Assembly (NCBI GenBank): GCA_023212725.1 | Contig: JALBYF010000095.1 | Location: 1-53,326, forward strand | Direction of reading: 5' to 3' | DNA from: Tranzscheliella williamsii | Lineage: Eukaryota; Basidiomycota; Ustilaginomycetes; Ustilaginales; Ustilaginaceae | Length of the DNA: 53,326 bases | Shown here: positions 53,020 to 53,326 of the stretch, piece by piece | Layout: each line of letters begins with the position of its first letter | Position numbering within the stretch: the stretch's first letter is position 1 | Notes under the pieces: model-generated | The model's input: the letters and a program-made list of their open reading frames with translations, nothing else | Database searches by the model: none | What the model was told of the DNA's origin: nothing | Program-made: the position numbers and the translations under genes

Positions 53020-53326
53020 AACTGATCGCAACGGCACTTTCACCATGTCAATAGGAGCCATGCTTCTAGATGCGTTGCGCCTCGTCAGCGCGCTGAGCAC
53101 CCTTGACCATTGTTTGGGGCCCAATCCATTGCCAGCGTCTTGTGGCACAAGTCATTCGTGATACTTCGTTTGTGATTGAATTACTCGGATTTGAGGTACA
53201 AGGGTTCATGCGATATTGTATCTAGGTGCGTCACATGACGAAAAGGAAAGGGAAATGATTCATCGACCCGCTAACTCGCTAACCCGACCCGGATTCCCGA
53301 TTAGCGATCTCATGTAAATCAATTTT
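53020..53326. other. right-hand flank after SEC1
   Basis: 307 bases, the SEC1 3' region up to the window edge. No feature recognised. Confidence 0.4.

Overview
The window reads as nuclear DNA of a basidiomycete fungus, most like the smut-related Ustilaginomycotina. The evidence is: eukaryotic housekeeping genes only; mostly single-exon genes with a minority of short introns (about 74-106 nt, GTRAGT-type donors, CTRAY-like branch sites, YAG acceptors); roughly even base composition with C-ending codon preference; and proteins with long Ser/Ala/Pro-rich low-complexity arms. The clade is an inference from style, not from a marker gene. I see no phage, plasmid, CRISPR, rRNA or convincing tRNA.

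Region by region. 1-2919: a gene-poor stretch with short tandem and inverted repeats and no intact ORF, possibly the edge of a decayed mobile element. 2920-14457: glycogen debranching enzyme (+), a RanBP3/Yrb2-like protein (-), V-ATPase subunit E (+), translation initiation factor eIF3g (-), mitoribosomal protein mL57 (+). 14607-20359: DNA repair glycosylase MutY (-), an uncharacterised protein (-), the tiny oligosaccharyltransferase subunit Ost4 (+), complex I subunit NDUFB8 (-). 21426-29789: PP2A catalytic subunit (+), a fatty-acid elongase (-), CCT5 chaperonin (+), an uncharacterised protein (-), the Hsp70 exchange factor Fes1 (+). 29949-41538: a RING-H2 ubiquitin ligase (-), pore-membrane nucleoporin Pom152 (+), splicing factor Prp3 (+). 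41807-53019: FAD synthase (-), a coilin-like protein (+), mRNA decay factor Pat1 (-), Sec1 exocytosis protein (+).

These are independent housekeeping genes, not a pathway cluster. The striking organisation is strand alternation: of 20 neighbour pairs only two are tandem, giving nine divergent and nine convergent pairs. Exon structures were assembled by hand from splice motifs plus recovery of the conserved protein sequence across each junction; they are predictions without transcript evidence.

I did not find a clearly new biological system. The items most worth a second look are the coilin-like protein with its Ser/Asp/Glu repeat tract, the 46-residue two-exon OST4, stop-free in-frame introns in three genes (one of which would add a hydrophobic segment if retained), the alternating gene order, and the repeat-bearing left flank.
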